A DNA stretch of 64,000 bases from Alphaproteobacteria bacterium (GCA_020632755.1 JACKEY010000004.1:841501-905500), one strand, 5' to 3'; counted from the stretch's first letter, positions 48,408-57,912 are shown. Notes: generated by a model not told the origin, from the sequence alone. A program made the numbers and translations.

Positions 48408-50038
48408 TGACCGACGGCGTACTTCAGGCTGGCGTGGTCCACGTCGTAGTAGCTGATGTGGACCTGGTCCTTGCTGTCGATGCCGATGCTCGGGGCGACG
48501 CCGACGTTGCCGGCGCTGTCGACGGTGATCTTCTCCCAGCTGCTGCCGTCCTTGTGGGCCACCTTGAGATCGCCGTTGGTCTGGTCGTAGTAGGCGATCC
48601 AGGGCTCGTCGCTGCTGTCGAAGGCCAGCTGGGCGTACCAGCCGACCGAGCCGGTGGTGTCGACGGTCTCGCTGCTCCAGGTGAAGCCGCCGTCGGTGCT
48701 GCAGGCGTAGGCCAGGTCGGCGCTGCTGGCCTTGTGGTAGGCCACGCACCTGGTGCCGTCGGACTTCAGCGCCAGGCTGGTGTACCAGCCGTCGTCGGCG
48801 ATGGTCTCGCTGTAGGCCAGGGCGTCCAGATCCCAGTCCAGGCGGCTGAACTGCGCTTCTTCGGCCAGCGAGCAGTCGTCGTAGTAGGCGACGTTGTCGT
48901 AGCCGGTGCTGTCGACGGCGATGCTGGTCCAGTAGCCGATGTCGCAGTCCTCGATGCCCAGGCCGAACAGGTAGTTCTCGTCGACGTGGGTGTAGAGCGC
49001 GTCGATGCCGACGGTGCTCCAGGGGTCGCTGAGGATGTCGGCGATGCGGGGCTCGCGGTAGTCGTAGTCGTAGTAGGCGAAGCTCGGCAGGCCGCTGGCG
49101 TCCAGGGCGATGCTGACGAAGTAGCCCAGGTTGTAGGAACCGTTCTCGGTGGAGTCCTCGACGACGTATTCGTCGGACCAGGAGCCGCCGGCGTCCTTGA
49201 AGATGAAGTCGAGCTCGGTGGCGCCGGTGTAGGTGAAGTCCCACCAGGTGTAGGCGACCTGCAGACGGTCGGCGTCGTCGACGACGGCGTCGAGGTGTTC
49301 CCCCGCCGCGGCCCAGCTGTACTCGACCACGGTCTCGGAGCCTTCCCAGGTGCCGTCTTCGAGCTTGTCGGCCATCAGGGTGCCGTCGTCGGCGTTGAAC
49401 CAGACCAGGTGCGCGTCGTCGGCGCTGTCGATGGCGATGGCCGAGGGGTTGCCGCAGTCACAGCCGGCCTCGACGGTCGCGGTGTCGAAGCGCTCGTCGA
49501 CCACGTCGTCGCAGTCGTTGTCGACGCCGTCGGAGGGGTCCTCGGTGGCGCCGGGGTAGGCGCTGGCGTCGTCGTCGTCGCAGTCTTCGCTGGCGTCGAA
49601 GCCGTCGCCGTCGAGGTCGTCGTCGGGGGTGCCGTCGTCGCAGTCGTTGTCGACGCCGTCGTAGGGGATCTCGGTCTCGCCGGGGCCGATGTCGCCGTCG
49701 GTGTCGTCGCAGTCGCCTTCGTCTTCCGAGAAGCCGTCGCCGTCGTCGTCGGTGGTGTCGGGATCGACCCCGCCGTCGGTGTCGGTGTCGGTGTCCCCGC
49801 CGTCGGTGTCGGCGTCGGTGTCGCCGTCCGTGTCGGTGTCGGTGTCCGTGCCGCTGGTGTCGGTGTCGGTGTCGGCGTCGGTGTCGGCGTCGGTGTCGGT
49901 GTCGGCGTCGGTGCCGCCGTCGTCGGTGCCGCCGTCGTCGCTGCCGTTGGGATCCTTGCCCTTGCCGAAGAAGCCGCCGGAGCAGGCGGTGGTGGCCAGG
50001 ACGAGGGGGAGGGCCAGCAGGAAGGTGCGCGTCGTCAT
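48404..50038 (-). CDS. Lipoprotein with MopE-type motifs and predicted beta-propeller
   Basis: 544 residues, ATG with GGAGG upstream. Lipobox LATTAC. A Thr-Asp/Asp-Ala repeat linker (about 32-90) precedes three MopE-type motifs (DDDGDGFSEDEGDCDD..DGVDNDCDD and DLDGDGFDASEDCDDDDASAYPGATEDPSDGVDNDCDD). Residues about 190-544 contain repeats with the pattern PSAIAIDSADDAHLVWF, LQVAYTWWDF, PSFAYYDYD, VAYYDD, WIAYYDQTNGDLKVAHKDG and HISYYDVD: a six- or seven-bladed propeller. Each blade has a conserved Y-Y-D turn. Likely extracellular ligand or glycan binding. Paralogous in style with the two lamin-tail lipoproteins. Confidence 0.82.
   Translation of the reverse strand: MTTRTFLLALPLVLATTACSGGFFGKGKDPNGSDDGGTDDGGTDADTDTDADTDADTDTDTSGTDTDTDTDGDTDADTDGGDTDTDTDGGVDPDTTDDDGDGFSEDEGDCDDTDGDIGPGETEIPYDGVDNDCDDGTPDDDLDGDGFDASEDCDDDDASAYPGATEDPSDGVDNDCDDVVDERFDTATVEAGCDCGNPSAIAIDSADDAHLVWFNADDGTLMADKLEDGTWEGSETVVEYSWAAAGEHLDAVVDDADRLQVAYTWWDFTYTGATELDFIFKDAGGSWSDEYVVEDSTENGSYNLGYFVSIALDASGLPSFAYYDYDYREPRIADILSDPWSTVGIDALYTHVDENYLFGLGIEDCDIGYWTSIAVDSTGYDNVAYYDDCSLAEEAQFSRLDWDLDALAYSETIADDGWYTSLALKSDGTRCVAYHKASSADLAYACSTDGGFTWSSETVDTTGSVGWYAQLAFDSSDEPWIAYYDQTNGDLKVAHKDGSSWEKITVDSAGNVGVAPSIGIDSKDQVHISYYDVDHASLKYAVGH
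49771..49945 (-). repeat. Hexanucleotide repeat coding for Asp-Thr/Asp-Ala linker
   Basis: Read on the minus strand: gacacc and gacgcc hexamers in phase, with one inserted Ser-Gly-Thr unit, encoding the acidic linker after the lipobox. Confidence 0.85.
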
Positions 50039-50276
50039 GGTTGCCTCCGACCGGCGGGGGGCGCCGGGCACGGGTTCGAGGCGCTCAAATGGCAGGCCCT
50101 CGCCGCGCAGTCAACGCGGGGTGGTCCTTCGTTGCGGGCCTGTCACCTCCGTTTCGGAGTCGTCACCCGAGGCCCCCAGGAGTCGCACCGGCACGCAGCC
50201 TTCGCGCGTTCCCCCGCAGTGGTTCCGACGCTGACATCCGTCGGCTACAGTGGCTCCCTTCCAGCCCGAGGCGCCC

Positions 50277-51938
50277 GTGTCCCCACCTCTCGTCGTCTTG
50301 CTGGCCCTCGCGGCCGGCTGTGCCGGGACCGGCGACGACAGCGCCGCGCCCGTCGCATCGCGCCCGTCGGCGACGCCTCCGTCGCCGGCACTGCGCCGCC
50401 TGACCGAGACCCAGTACCACAACGCCGTCGTCGACCTGCTGGGCGACGGGCTGGTCCTGCCGCCCAGCCTGGAGCCCGACACCACGGTCGATGGGCTGCT
50501 GTCCGTCGGCGCCAGCGTCGCCAGCGTCAGCAGCCTGGGGGTGCAGCGCTACGAAGACGCCGCCTTCCTGCTGGCCGAGCAGGTGGTGGGCGACCCCGCG
50601 CGTGCCGCCGCGGTCGTCGGCTGCGATCTGGACGGCGCGGTCGATGTCGACTGCGCCGAGGCCTTTGTCGACGCGTTCGGGCGCCGGGCCTTCCGCCGGC
50701 CGCTCTCCGACGAAGAGCGGGACCGGCTGGTCGACCTCATCGTGGACGTCGGCGACGACGCCGGGGACTTCGGCACCGGCATCGAGCTCGGGCTGGCCGC
50801 GATGCTGCAGAGCCCGTGGTTCCTCTACCGGCTGGAGCACGGTCAGCCCGATGCCGACGACCCGGCGCTGCGGCGACTCGGTGGCTACGAGCTGGCCACA
50901 CGCCTGTCCTTCCTGTTGTGGAACACCATCCCCGACGAAGAGCTCCTGCAGGCGGCCGAAGCCGGCGAGCTCGACACCGACGCCGGCATCCGCGTCCAGG
51001 CCGAGCGTCTGCTGGCCGACGAGCGCGCCCGCACCGGCCTGCGGAACCTGTTCGACGAGCTGCTGGCCCTCTACGAGCTGGACGATCTGAGCAAGGACCC
51101 GACCGTCTACGATCACGCCAGCAGCGAGCTGTACCCGGCGGCCAAGGAGGAGACCCTCCGCAACGTCGAGGCGATCGTCCTGGACGAGGACGGCGACATC
51201 CGCGAGCTGCTGGTGACGCAGCGCACCTTCGTCGATCCGCGGCTGGCCGCGCTCTACGGCATCGCCGCCCCCACGGACGTCGACGAGGCGGGCTTCGGCG
51301 AGGTGATCCTCCCCGACGACGGCGGCCGGCGCGGCCTGCTGGGCCAGGCCAGCGTGCTGATGATCAACGCCCACCCGGCCCGCAGCAGCGCCACCCGCCG
51401 CGGCAAGTTCATCCGCCAGCGGCTGCTCTGCCAGGAGATGCCGGCCCCTCCGGGCGACGTCGACACCTCGATCCCCGAAGCCGACGAAGACGCGCCGACC
51501 CTCCGCGACCGCATCGCCAGCCACCTCGAGGACCCGACCTGCGCGACCTGCCACGAGCTGATGGACCCCATCGGCCTGGGCATGGAGAACTTCGACGGCA
51601 TCGGTCGCTGGCGGCTCACCGAGAACGGCGCCACCATCGACCCCACCGGCGAGCTCGACGGGCAGGCCTTCTCCGACGCCTGGCAGCTCGGAGACACCGT
51701 GGCTGCGCACCCGGCCTTCCTGTCCTGCATGACCACCCAGGTCTACCAGTACGCCACCGGGCACGTGATCGACGACGGCGAGGAGCCGCTGGTGGACTGG
51801 CTGGCCGAGGGGCTGGACCTGTCGGGCGGGTCGATGCAGACCATGATCCTGGCGCTGGTTACCAGCGACGGATTCCGCACGACGGGCGCCCTGGACAGCG
51901 ACGCCGCCGCCTCCTCCGACACCGGAGCGTCCCGATGA
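50277..51938 (+). CDS. DUF1592/DUF1588-type lipoprotein with haem-like Cys motif
   Basis: 553 residues from GTG (a longer form from ATG 50250 is possible). Lipobox AAGC. Domains: DUF1587-like (LRRLTETQYHNAVVDLLG), DUF1595/1592 (DCAEAFVDAFGRRAFRRPLSDEE, ELATRLSFLLWNTIPDEELLQAA), DUF1588 (GRRGLLGQASVLMINAHPARSSATRRGKFIRQRLLCQEMPAPPG) with CATCHELMDPIGLGMENFD, where CxxCH is a haem c site, and DUF1585 at the end. This set is typical of planctomycetes and myxobacteria, always beside a DUF1552 gene. The haem motif points to an exported redox protein acting on a polymer or unknown substrate. It overlaps the DUF1552 gene by four bases. Confidence 0.9.
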   Translation: MSPPLVVLLALAAGCAGTGDDSAAPVASRPSATPPSPALRRLTETQYHNAVVDLLGDGLVLPPSLEPDTTVDGLLSVGASVASVSSLGVQRYEDAAFLLAEQVVGDPARAAAVVGCDLDGAVDVDCAEAFVDAFGRRAFRRPLSDEERDRLVDLIVDVGDDAGDFGTGIELGLAAMLQSPWFLYRLEHGQPDADDPALRRLGGYELATRLSFLLWNTIPDEELLQAAEAGELDTDAGIRVQAERLLADERARTGLRNLFDELLALYELDDLSKDPTVYDHASSELYPAAKEETLRNVEAIVLDEDGDIRELLVTQRTFVDPRLAALYGIAAPTDVDEAGFGEVILPDDGGRRGLLGQASVLMINAHPARSSATRRGKFIRQRLLCQEMPAPPGDVDTSIPEADEDAPTLRDRIASHLEDPTCATCHELMDPIGLGMENFDGIGRWRLTENGATIDPTGELDGQAFSDAWQLGDTVAAHPAFLSCMTTQVYQYATGHVIDDGEEPLVDWLAEGLDLSGGSMQTMILALVTSDGFRTTGALDSDAAASSDTGASR

Positions 51939-53305
51939 GCAGCAAGAGCTACCGCCACGGCCCCGCGGTCGGCGCCTGGCAGCGCTTCTCGCGGCGCCGC
52001 TTCCTGCGGGGCCTGATGGCCGGGGGCAGCGCCGCCGTCGCCCTCCCCATCTTGGAGATCGCCGCCGGTCGCCAGGCCTTCGGCGCGACCTCCTGCGGCA
52101 GCGGCTTCCCCCAGCGGTTCGGCCTGTTCTTCTGGGGCAACGGCAACCTGCCGCCCCGCTGGACCCCGGTGGGCGAAGGCGACGGCGACGACTGGGCCCT
52201 GTCCGACCAGCTGGCCCCCCTCGCGGCGGTCAAGGACAAGCTGACCGTCGTCAGCGGCCACGCCGTCAAGGTCACCAACATCAGCCCGCACTGGTCGGGC
52301 GGAGTCGGGCTGCTGACCGGCCAGGCGCTGATCGGCGACGACAACTACTGGGAGGTGGCGGCCCCCACCATCGACCAGGTGATCGCCGACGAGATCGGCG
52401 GCGAGACCCTGTACCGGTCGATGCAGATCGGCGTGGCCAGCGAGAAGGTCTTCTCGTGGAGCGACGCGACCACCCAGAACTTCGGCGAGACCGACCCCTA
52501 CACCCTCTACCAGCGGCTGTTCGGCGACACCTTCGTCGAGCCCGGCAGCGGCGGCATCGTGGACCCCCGGCTGGGCTACCGGCGCAGCGCCCTGGACGCC
52601 GTGATGGCCGACATCGGGGCCCTGCAGGCCAGCCTGGGGGCTTCCGACCGCCAGCGGCTGGAGCAGCACCTCGACGGCGTGCGCGAGCTGGAGCAGCGCC
52701 TGGCGCGGCTGCAGGAAGACCCGCCCGACTACGAGAGCTGCACCCGCCCGGACGCTCCCGAGACCGACTACCCGGAGCTCGAAGGGCGGCCCCAGCTGGT
52801 GGCCCGCAGCCGCGCCTTCGCCCACCTGACGGCGATGGCCCTGGCCTGCGATCAGACCCGGGTGCTGACCTTCCAGTTCAGCCAGCCGCTCAACGGGGAC
52901 CTGTATGGCGACGCGGCCGACGGCCACCACAGCCTGACCCACGACGAGGGCGGCGATCAGCCGACGGTGCACGAGATCACCACCACCATCATCGGTGAGC
53001 TGGCCTACCTGCTCGAGACCCTGGACGCGGTGCCCGAGGGCGAGGGCACCCTGCTGGACAACAGCCTGGTGCTGGCCTGCTCGGAGACCAGCGAGGGCAA
53101 GACCCACAGCCTCGAGGAGCTGCCCCTGCTGCTGGCCGGCGGCGGCTGCGGCAAGCTGGTCACGGGGCGCCACGTCCGCAGCTACACCGCCGACAACGCC
53201 GGTCACGTGATGCTCAGCGTGCTCCGCGCCATGGGCGTGAACCGCGCCGACTGGGGCGACGGCGACACCTACGTCAGCGACGGACTCTCGGAGATCGAGG
53301 CATGA
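51935..53305 (+). CDS. DUF1552 Tat-exported sulfatase-like protein
   Basis: 456 residues. Tat signal FSRRRFLRGLMAGGSAAVALPILEIAAG. DUF1552 pattern: PQRFGLFFWGNGNLPPRWTP, VVSGHAVK, SGGVGLLTG, DQTRVLTFQFSQPLNG, DGHHSLTHDEG, VLACSETSEGKTHSLEELPLLLAGGG. DUF1501/1552 proteins have an alkaline-phosphatase/sulfatase-like fold and are paired with DUF1592 proteins; the actual reaction is unknown. Metal ligands of the fold (Asp/His in SDQ, HxxxxHDE and HSLEE) are visible. It sits in a tight operon with overlaps on both sides. Confidence 0.88.
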   Translation: MSSKSYRHGPAVGAWQRFSRRRFLRGLMAGGSAAVALPILEIAAGRQAFGATSCGSGFPQRFGLFFWGNGNLPPRWTPVGEGDGDDWALSDQLAPLAAVKDKLTVVSGHAVKVTNISPHWSGGVGLLTGQALIGDDNYWEVAAPTIDQVIADEIGGETLYRSMQIGVASEKVFSWSDATTQNFGETDPYTLYQRLFGDTFVEPGSGGIVDPRLGYRRSALDAVMADIGALQASLGASDRQRLEQHLDGVRELEQRLARLQEDPPDYESCTRPDAPETDYPELEGRPQLVARSRAFAHLTAMALACDQTRVLTFQFSQPLNGDLYGDAADGHHSLTHDEGGDQPTVHEITTTIIGELAYLLETLDAVPEGEGTLLDNSLVLACSETSEGKTHSLEELPLLLAGGGCGKLVTGRHVRSYTADNAGHVMLSVLRAMGVNRADWGDGDTYVSDGLSEIEA

Positions 53306-54159
53306 GCCCCCTGCTCTTCCTGCTGGCCTGCGCGGGCGAAGGCCCCGCCGACACCGACAGCGGTGCCGGCAGCCCCGACTACGGGGAGTGTGGCAACCCC
53401 GACGACAGCTGGGTCGGCGTCATGACCAGCGTCACCTTCGCCCGGCGGGCCGACGACGGCACCACGGTCGGCTTCGATCTGGACGACCACGTCAGCGAGA
53501 ACGGCGACTCCGCCGGCTGCGGACACGCCGACCTGAGCAGCGCCGACGGCGTCGAAGGCATCGACAGCGCCTTCTCGGGCCTGTGGCCGGCGCTGGCCGC
53601 GACCGAAGCCGGCGCGGTCGAGGGGCTGATGCAGGACAGCATCACCAACGGCGAGCTGCTGCTCATCCTGGAGCTCGAGCGCCTCGACGACGTGGCCGAC
53701 GACGAGTGTGTCGACCTGAACCTGTGGCGGGGCACGGGCACGCCGCTGGTGGGCACCGACGGCGTCCTCCTCGACAGCCAGACCTTCGCCACCACCTCGA
53801 CCACGGCACCCTCCTCCGTGCCCGGCATCGCGGTCGCCGACGGCATCGTCGAGGGCGGCCCCTTCGACTTCGACCTGCCGCTGCAGGTGCTGGACGTCGA
53901 GCTCGACTTCCACATCACCGGCGCCTACCTGCACGCCGAGCTGGTCAGCGAGGACGAGTTCCACGGCTACCTGGCCGGCGTCGTCCCCCTGGAGGACATC
54001 CTGCTCATCGCCGCCGAAGAGGACCTGGGCTCGACCGCCGACCTGCTCGAGAACCTGGTCACCCTCGCCGCCGACATCGACCTGTCGGGCGGCGGAGCCT
54101 GCGATGGGCTGTCCATCGTGCTGGAGTTCACCGGCACGCGGGCCTTCCTGTACGAGTGA
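53302..54159 (+). CDS. Lipoprotein, third gene of DUF1592/DUF1552 operon
   Basis: 285 residues. ATG overlaps the DUF1552 stop by four bases. Very short signal LLFLLACAGEG with a lipobox Cys. A Ser/Gly linker is followed by two similar halves rich in strands: an N-terminal one with Cys pairs (GECGNPDD, AGCGHAD, DECVDLNLW), and a C-terminal one with DLPLQVLDVELDFHITGAYLHAEL. No family recognised. The coupling suggests it works with the haem-containing DUF1592 protein and the Tat-exported DUF1552 protein. Confidence 0.75.
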   Translation: MSPLLFLLACAGEGPADTDSGAGSPDYGECGNPDDSWVGVMTSVTFARRADDGTTVGFDLDDHVSENGDSAGCGHADLSSADGVEGIDSAFSGLWPALAATEAGAVEGLMQDSITNGELLLILELERLDDVADDECVDLNLWRGTGTPLVGTDGVLLDSQTFATTSTTAPSSVPGIAVADGIVEGGPFDFDLPLQVLDVELDFHITGAYLHAELVSEDEFHGYLAGVVPLEDILLIAAEEDLGSTADLLENLVTLAADIDLSGGGACDGLSIVLEFTGTRAFLYE

Positions 54160-54180
54160 GCCGCGCGCGGGGCGGGGCCC

Positions 54181-55704
54181 TCAGCGGAACAGGCCGCGCA
54201 CGGTCTCCTTGTCGGACGAGAAGCTCAGCAGATCGGCCAGCTGTGCGCCGTTCTGCGGGTCCGTCAGGCTGCCGGCCAGGGCCTGGATCGCCGCCACCTT
54301 GTCGTTGTCGAAGGACAGCAGCTTCACGAGCTCCGCGGCCTGGGTCGTCGTGAGCTTCAGGGTGGGGGCCGCCCCGATGATGACGGCCAGGCGATCGCTG
54401 GCGAAGCTCTCACCCTGGACCTGGGCCCGCAGCGCGGCGTAGCGCTCGGCCATGGCCGGGGTCGGCTGCAGGCCGTCGGGGGCGGGCATCACGGGCATCT
54501 CGACCAGCACCTGCTGGCTGAAGCCGCTGGACGCGGTGGGAGCCGGCTGCAGGCTGGAGGGTGCACTGCCGGTGGGCATCTCGATCATCGGGCCCGAGCC
54601 GGGCTGGACGACGGGCGGCGGCGCCGTGCTGCCGGAGGGCGGGGGGCTGCTCGAAGGGGGGGGCGGCAGGCTGCCGGTGGTCACGGGGCCGGGCTGCCCG
54701 GCGGGCCCGGCGGTGGTGCCGACCGCGCCCATCGTGCCGGTCGGCGCGGCGCCGCCGGCCTGCAGGCGCTGGATCTCGCTGTCGGGCAGGAAGCCCAGCA
54801 CGTGGGCCGTGTAGCGGGTGCCCTTGTCGGTGTTCACGGGCTCGACGCACCACTCCTGCGGGCGCAGCGCCGGGCCGGCCTCGAGCTCTCCGTAGTAGGT
54901 GATGCCCGCGGCGCGCAGGGCCTGCATGCTGGCGTTGTTGAGCGCCTTGTTGCGGGCGGCCTGTTCGGTCTTGGCGTCGGGGGAGCGGCCGACGACGTAG
55001 ATGCCGCCGTCGGCGGGCGGGGGCGCGTCGACCCACGAGGGGCAGGTGCTGACCGCGCCCTGGGTGTAGGGGGTCGGCGTGACCTTGAAGGCGAAGTAGA
55101 CCGGCTGGTCGAATTCGGCGGCGCGCTGCCAGGTGGTGCCGTGCGAGAAGCTGGCTTCGCCGTTGGTGCCCGAGCTGGGGTCCAGGCCCTGGCCCGATGC
55201 GTCCAGCTGCTGCGCGGCCTCGTGGTAGATGGCGCCCGTGCCCTGCAGGAACTCGCCGACGTAGCGGTCGGTGCACTGGTCGGGCTGCTGCTTGCAGCAG
55301 CTGGCGAAGGCTTCGGGGTCGGCGATCTCGGCGACCATCTTGCCGGTCAGGGTGTACTGGACCCGGGCGACGCGGCTGCGGCTGCCGCTGGCCTGCCCGC
55401 TGGCGACGATCGGGATGCCCAGCCGGGCGCTGGCCTCGGTGCTGACGTTGAGCAGCTCGTTGTAGCGGACGCCGCCGGCGTCGATGAACCGGTGGCGGAT
55501 GTACTGCGAGCAGACCAGCGGCATCGCGTTGCCTTCGTCCAGGTCCTGCGCGCCGGTCGGCAGGAACCGGCCCAGGTAGCTGCTGGGGTCGGTGTCGAAG
55601 GTGTTGCGCAGGTAGACGTTGGCGCTGGGCGACAGCGACTGGGTCTGCGGCCCCGTGTTGGTGGCGTGGGGAGCGCAGGCCAGGGTCAGCAGCAGGACGA
55701 ACAC
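54181..55704 (-). CDS. Lipoprotein with C-terminal DUF4476 domain
   Basis: 507 residues from GTG, lipobox LTLAC. The mature part has a beta-rich domain of about 290 residues with a Cys-Cys pair (FASCCKQQPDQC), a region resembling phosphate/carbohydrate-independent LPP20-type repeat (SPDAKTEQAARNKALNNASMQALRAAGITYYGELEAG), a Pro/Ser-rich linker, and a final DUF4476 domain (LKLTTTQAAELVKLLSFDNDKVAAIQALAGSLTDPQNGAQLADLLSF). Alternate 'Asp-x-Asp-Lys' helices in the last part match that family. Envelope role, unknown partner. The start is near the PAP-phosphatase gene, 76 bases away. Confidence 0.82.
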   Translation of the reverse strand: MFVLLLTLACAPHATNTGPQTQSLSPSANVYLRNTFDTDPSSYLGRFLPTGAQDLDEGNAMPLVCSQYIRHRFIDAGGVRYNELLNVSTEASARLGIPIVASGQASGSRSRVARVQYTLTGKMVAEIADPEAFASCCKQQPDQCTDRYVGEFLQGTGAIYHEAAQQLDASGQGLDPSSGTNGEASFSHGTTWQRAAEFDQPVYFAFKVTPTPYTQGAVSTCPSWVDAPPPADGGIYVVGRSPDAKTEQAARNKALNNASMQALRAAGITYYGELEAGPALRPQEWCVEPVNTDKGTRYTAHVLGFLPDSEIQRLQAGGAAPTGTMGAVGTTAGPAGQPGPVTTGSLPPPPSSSPPPSGSTAPPPVVQPGSGPMIEMPTGSAPSSLQPAPTASSGFSQQVLVEMPVMPAPDGLQPTPAMAERYAALRAQVQGESFASDRLAVIIGAAPTLKLTTTQAAELVKLLSFDNDKVAAIQALAGSLTDPQNGAQLADLLSFSSDKETVRGLFR

Positions 55705-55780
55705 GGGGACTCCAGGAGAGGGCGGGCCGGGGCCGGACGACCCTCTATCGACCCCGGAGCTTCCCCGGCATCTGCGGCGA

Positions 55781-56770
55781 TCAGCGCCCCAGCACGCGGC
55801 CCACGGCGTCGACCACCTGGTCGTGGAACCGGCCGTTGGTCGTGATGACGCCCTGGTTCTCGGTCAGGGTGCGGCCGCGGCCGAAGTCGAGATCGCGGCC
55901 GTGGATGTCGGTGACGCGGCCCCCGGCCTCGGTGACGACCATCCAGCCCCCGGCGTGGTCCCAGATCTTCTCGACGTAGCCGGGCTTGGTGGGCAACCGC
56001 AGGTAGATGCTGGCGTCGCCGCGGGCGACCGCGGCGTACTTGCACTGGCTGTCGATGCGGTAGGGCGGCGCGGTGATGCCCAGCAGATCGGCCACGCGCG
56101 CGCTGTCCGACTGGCTGCTGTGGGCCTTCTCGACGGACTCGCAGAACCGGGCCTGGGCCGTGTCGCCGACGTCGCTGACGTGCACGGGCCGCATCGCCGG
56201 GTCGTCGAGGGTGCGCATGGTCGCGCCGGCGCCGCGATGGGCGGCGAACAGACAGCCACGACCGGCCGAGGCGTCGTCGTCGTCGACCGGCAGGTTCGGG
56301 CAGCCCAGCACGCCCAGCACGACCTGACCGCGGTCGATCAGCGCCAGGGCGACGGCGTACTGGTCCAGCCGCAGGAAGCCCTTGGTGCCGTCGATGGGGT
56401 CGAGGGTCCAGTGCATGCCCTGGTCGCCGCCTTCGTAGGTGCCGCGGTCGATGGCGGCGAGCACCTGGTCGGCGGACAGGCCCGGCAGCACCTGGGCGAC
56501 CGCGGACAACACGCCGTCGCGCATCTGGGCGTTGCCGGGCTCGCGCAGGGCGGCGGCGTCTTCTTCGCCGACCAGCGGGATGCCGGGGAAGGCGTCGGCC
56601 AGCAGGTGGCTCACCACGGCCTGGGCGGCGAAGTCCGCGACGGTGACGGGGCTCTTGTCGCCCTTCTGCAGGGCGGCGCCGGCGACCAACCGGTCCTGGA
56701 CGGTCTGGCAGACGCGGCTGGCGTGGAGGACGGCGTCCAGGGCGACTTCGCGGGCGGCGGCGAGATCCAT
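55781..56770 (-). CDS. 3'(2'),5'-bisphosphate nucleotidase (HAL2/CysQ type)
   Basis: 329 residues. Inositol-monophosphatase superfamily motifs: VGEED (Glu69, Glu70), WTLDPIDGTKGFL (Asp124, Asp127, Thr129) and IWDHAGGWMVVTEAGG with the third metal Asp. The GFLR and DPIDGTKGF form, together with SPVTVADFAAQAV near the N-terminus and SYCKYAAVARG-like CKYAAVARGDAS, is that of plant/yeast HAL2-like PAP phosphatases, longer than E. coli CysQ. It removes adenosine 3',5'-bisphosphate made by sulfotransferases and sulfate assimilation, and may also act on inositol phosphates. No sulfur genes are adjacent. No signal peptide. Confidence 0.88.
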   Translation of the reverse strand: MDLAAAREVALDAVLHASRVCQTVQDRLVAGAALQKGDKSPVTVADFAAQAVVSHLLADAFPGIPLVGEEDAAALREPGNAQMRDGVLSAVAQVLPGLSADQVLAAIDRGTYEGGDQGMHWTLDPIDGTKGFLRLDQYAVALALIDRGQVVLGVLGCPNLPVDDDDASAGRGCLFAAHRGAGATMRTLDDPAMRPVHVSDVGDTAQARFCESVEKAHSSQSDSARVADLLGITAPPYRIDSQCKYAAVARGDASIYLRLPTKPGYVEKIWDHAGGWMVVTEAGGRVTDIHGRDLDFGRGRTLTENQGVITTNGRFHDQVVDAVGRVLGR

Positions 56771-56887
56771 CGGGGCTCCGGGGGAGACGGGGAGGGAGGG
56801 GCCTCCTACTGCGGCGCGTCGTCCGTCGCACCGGCCGAGGCGCCGCCTCGGGTTGCCGGAGGAGGGGGTCCTTGGCTAGGCCTGCGC

Positions 56888-57601
56888 ATGCGCTCCTCCT
56901 CCTCGCTCCCCGTCCTGCTGTTCCTGTCCCTCGCGGCCTGCGGAGGCGGGGCTCCTCCGGCACCCGCCGAGCCCGGCCCGTCCGCCGCGGCCGAGGGCAC
57001 GACCCCGGCGGTCGGTGGGCCGTCCAACCGCGTGGTGCTCGAGCGCGGTGGGCCGGGCAAGCCGCCGCCCCCGGTGCTGACGGACCCGCTGGCCTGGCTC
57101 GACAGCGAGGTCCGCGCGCCGATGCCCGAGGTGGCCGCGCTGGGGACCCGCGTCGAGGCAGGCACCGAGCTCGACGCTGCCCTGACCGAGCTGGACGCCT
57201 GGATCGCCGCCCATCCGAAGGACGCGGACGCGCTGTACTGGCGAGGCCGGGCCCACCAGGCCCGCAAGGAAGCCGAGCCGGCCCGCGCCGACCTGCAGGC
57301 CGCCGTCGACGCCGACCCCGGCTTCCTGGCGGCCCGCCAGCACCTGACCGACGAGCTGGTGGGTGCCGGCGACCATGCCGCCGCCCTGGTCCAGCTCGAC
57401 GCCATGATCGCCGCCCGGCCGGACGTCGGCCTGCTCTACGCCAACCGCGCCTACGTGAAGCGCTCCCTCGGCGACGGCCCCGGGTCGGCCCAGGACGTGA
57501 TCGCGGCCTGCGACAAGGGGCACGCGCGCTCCTGCAACGGCGCCGCCCGCGAGAAGGCGCGGCTCGAGGCCCAGGCCGAGGAAACCGCGGAGCAGCCGTG
57601 A
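56888..57601 (+). CDS. TPR-containing lipoprotein
   Basis: 237 residues. Lipobox LSLAACGGG with Pro/Ala linker. Three TPR-like repeats are visible from about residue 95 (ELDAALTELDAWIAAHPKDADALYWRGRAHQARKEAEPARADLQAAVDADPGFLAARQHL, then DHAAALVQLDAMIAARPDVGLLYANRAYVKRSLGDGPGSAQDV), ending in a Cys-containing helix (CDKGHARSCNGAAREKARLE). Likely a periplasmic scaffold. The stop overlaps the next start, so the gene is coupled to the PHA-like gene. An alternative start a few codons upstream cannot be excluded. Confidence 0.85.
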   Translation: MRSSSSLPVLLFLSLAACGGGAPPAPAEPGPSAAAEGTTPAVGGPSNRVVLERGGPGKPPPPVLTDPLAWLDSEVRAPMPEVAALGTRVEAGTELDAALTELDAWIAAHPKDADALYWRGRAHQARKEAEPARADLQAAVDADPGFLAARQHLTDELVGAGDHAAALVQLDAMIAARPDVGLLYANRAYVKRSLGDGPGSAQDVIAACDKGHARSCNGAAREKARLEAQAEETAEQP

Positions 57602-57912
57602 ACCACGCGATCCCGCACGGGCTGTCCCACGAGCTGGCCCGCGAGGCGACCCGGCACGCGCTGGACAGCTACCGGATCCGCTTTCCCCAGGTCTCGCCCC
57701 AGGGCGACTGGGTGAGCCCCGACGAAGCCCGGATCTCGTTCACGGTGGCTGGCACGACCCTGCGGGGAAAGGTGGTCGTCACCGACCGCGAGATCCAGCT
57801 CGAGCTCGACGTGCCCCTGGTGTTCCGTCCGTTCCGCAAGCGGGCCCTCGAGCTCATCGAGAACGAGGTGCGCGGCTGGCTCGACCGCGCCCGCGAGGGT
57901 GGGTTGTCCTGA
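57598..57912 (+). CDS. Polyhydroxyalkanoic-acid-system-like small protein
   Basis: 104 residues, GTG overlapping the previous stop. Pattern of the PHA_gran_rgn family: HGLSHELAREATRHALDSYRIRFP, GDWVSPDEARISFTVAGTTLRGKVVVTDREIQLELDVPLVFRPFRKRALELIENEVRGWL. These proteins occur near PHA synthesis genes in some bacteria, but none is in this window. About 100 residues is the usual length. Cytoplasmic. Confidence 0.8.
   Translation: MNHAIPHGLSHELAREATRHALDSYRIRFPQVSPQGDWVSPDEARISFTVAGTTLRGKVVVTDREIQLELDVPLVFRPFRKRALELIENEVRGWLDRAREGGLS

Noticed and set aside
50065..50090. tRNA-like GGTTCGA loop.
   Set aside because: No anticodon or acceptor stem could be formed around it.
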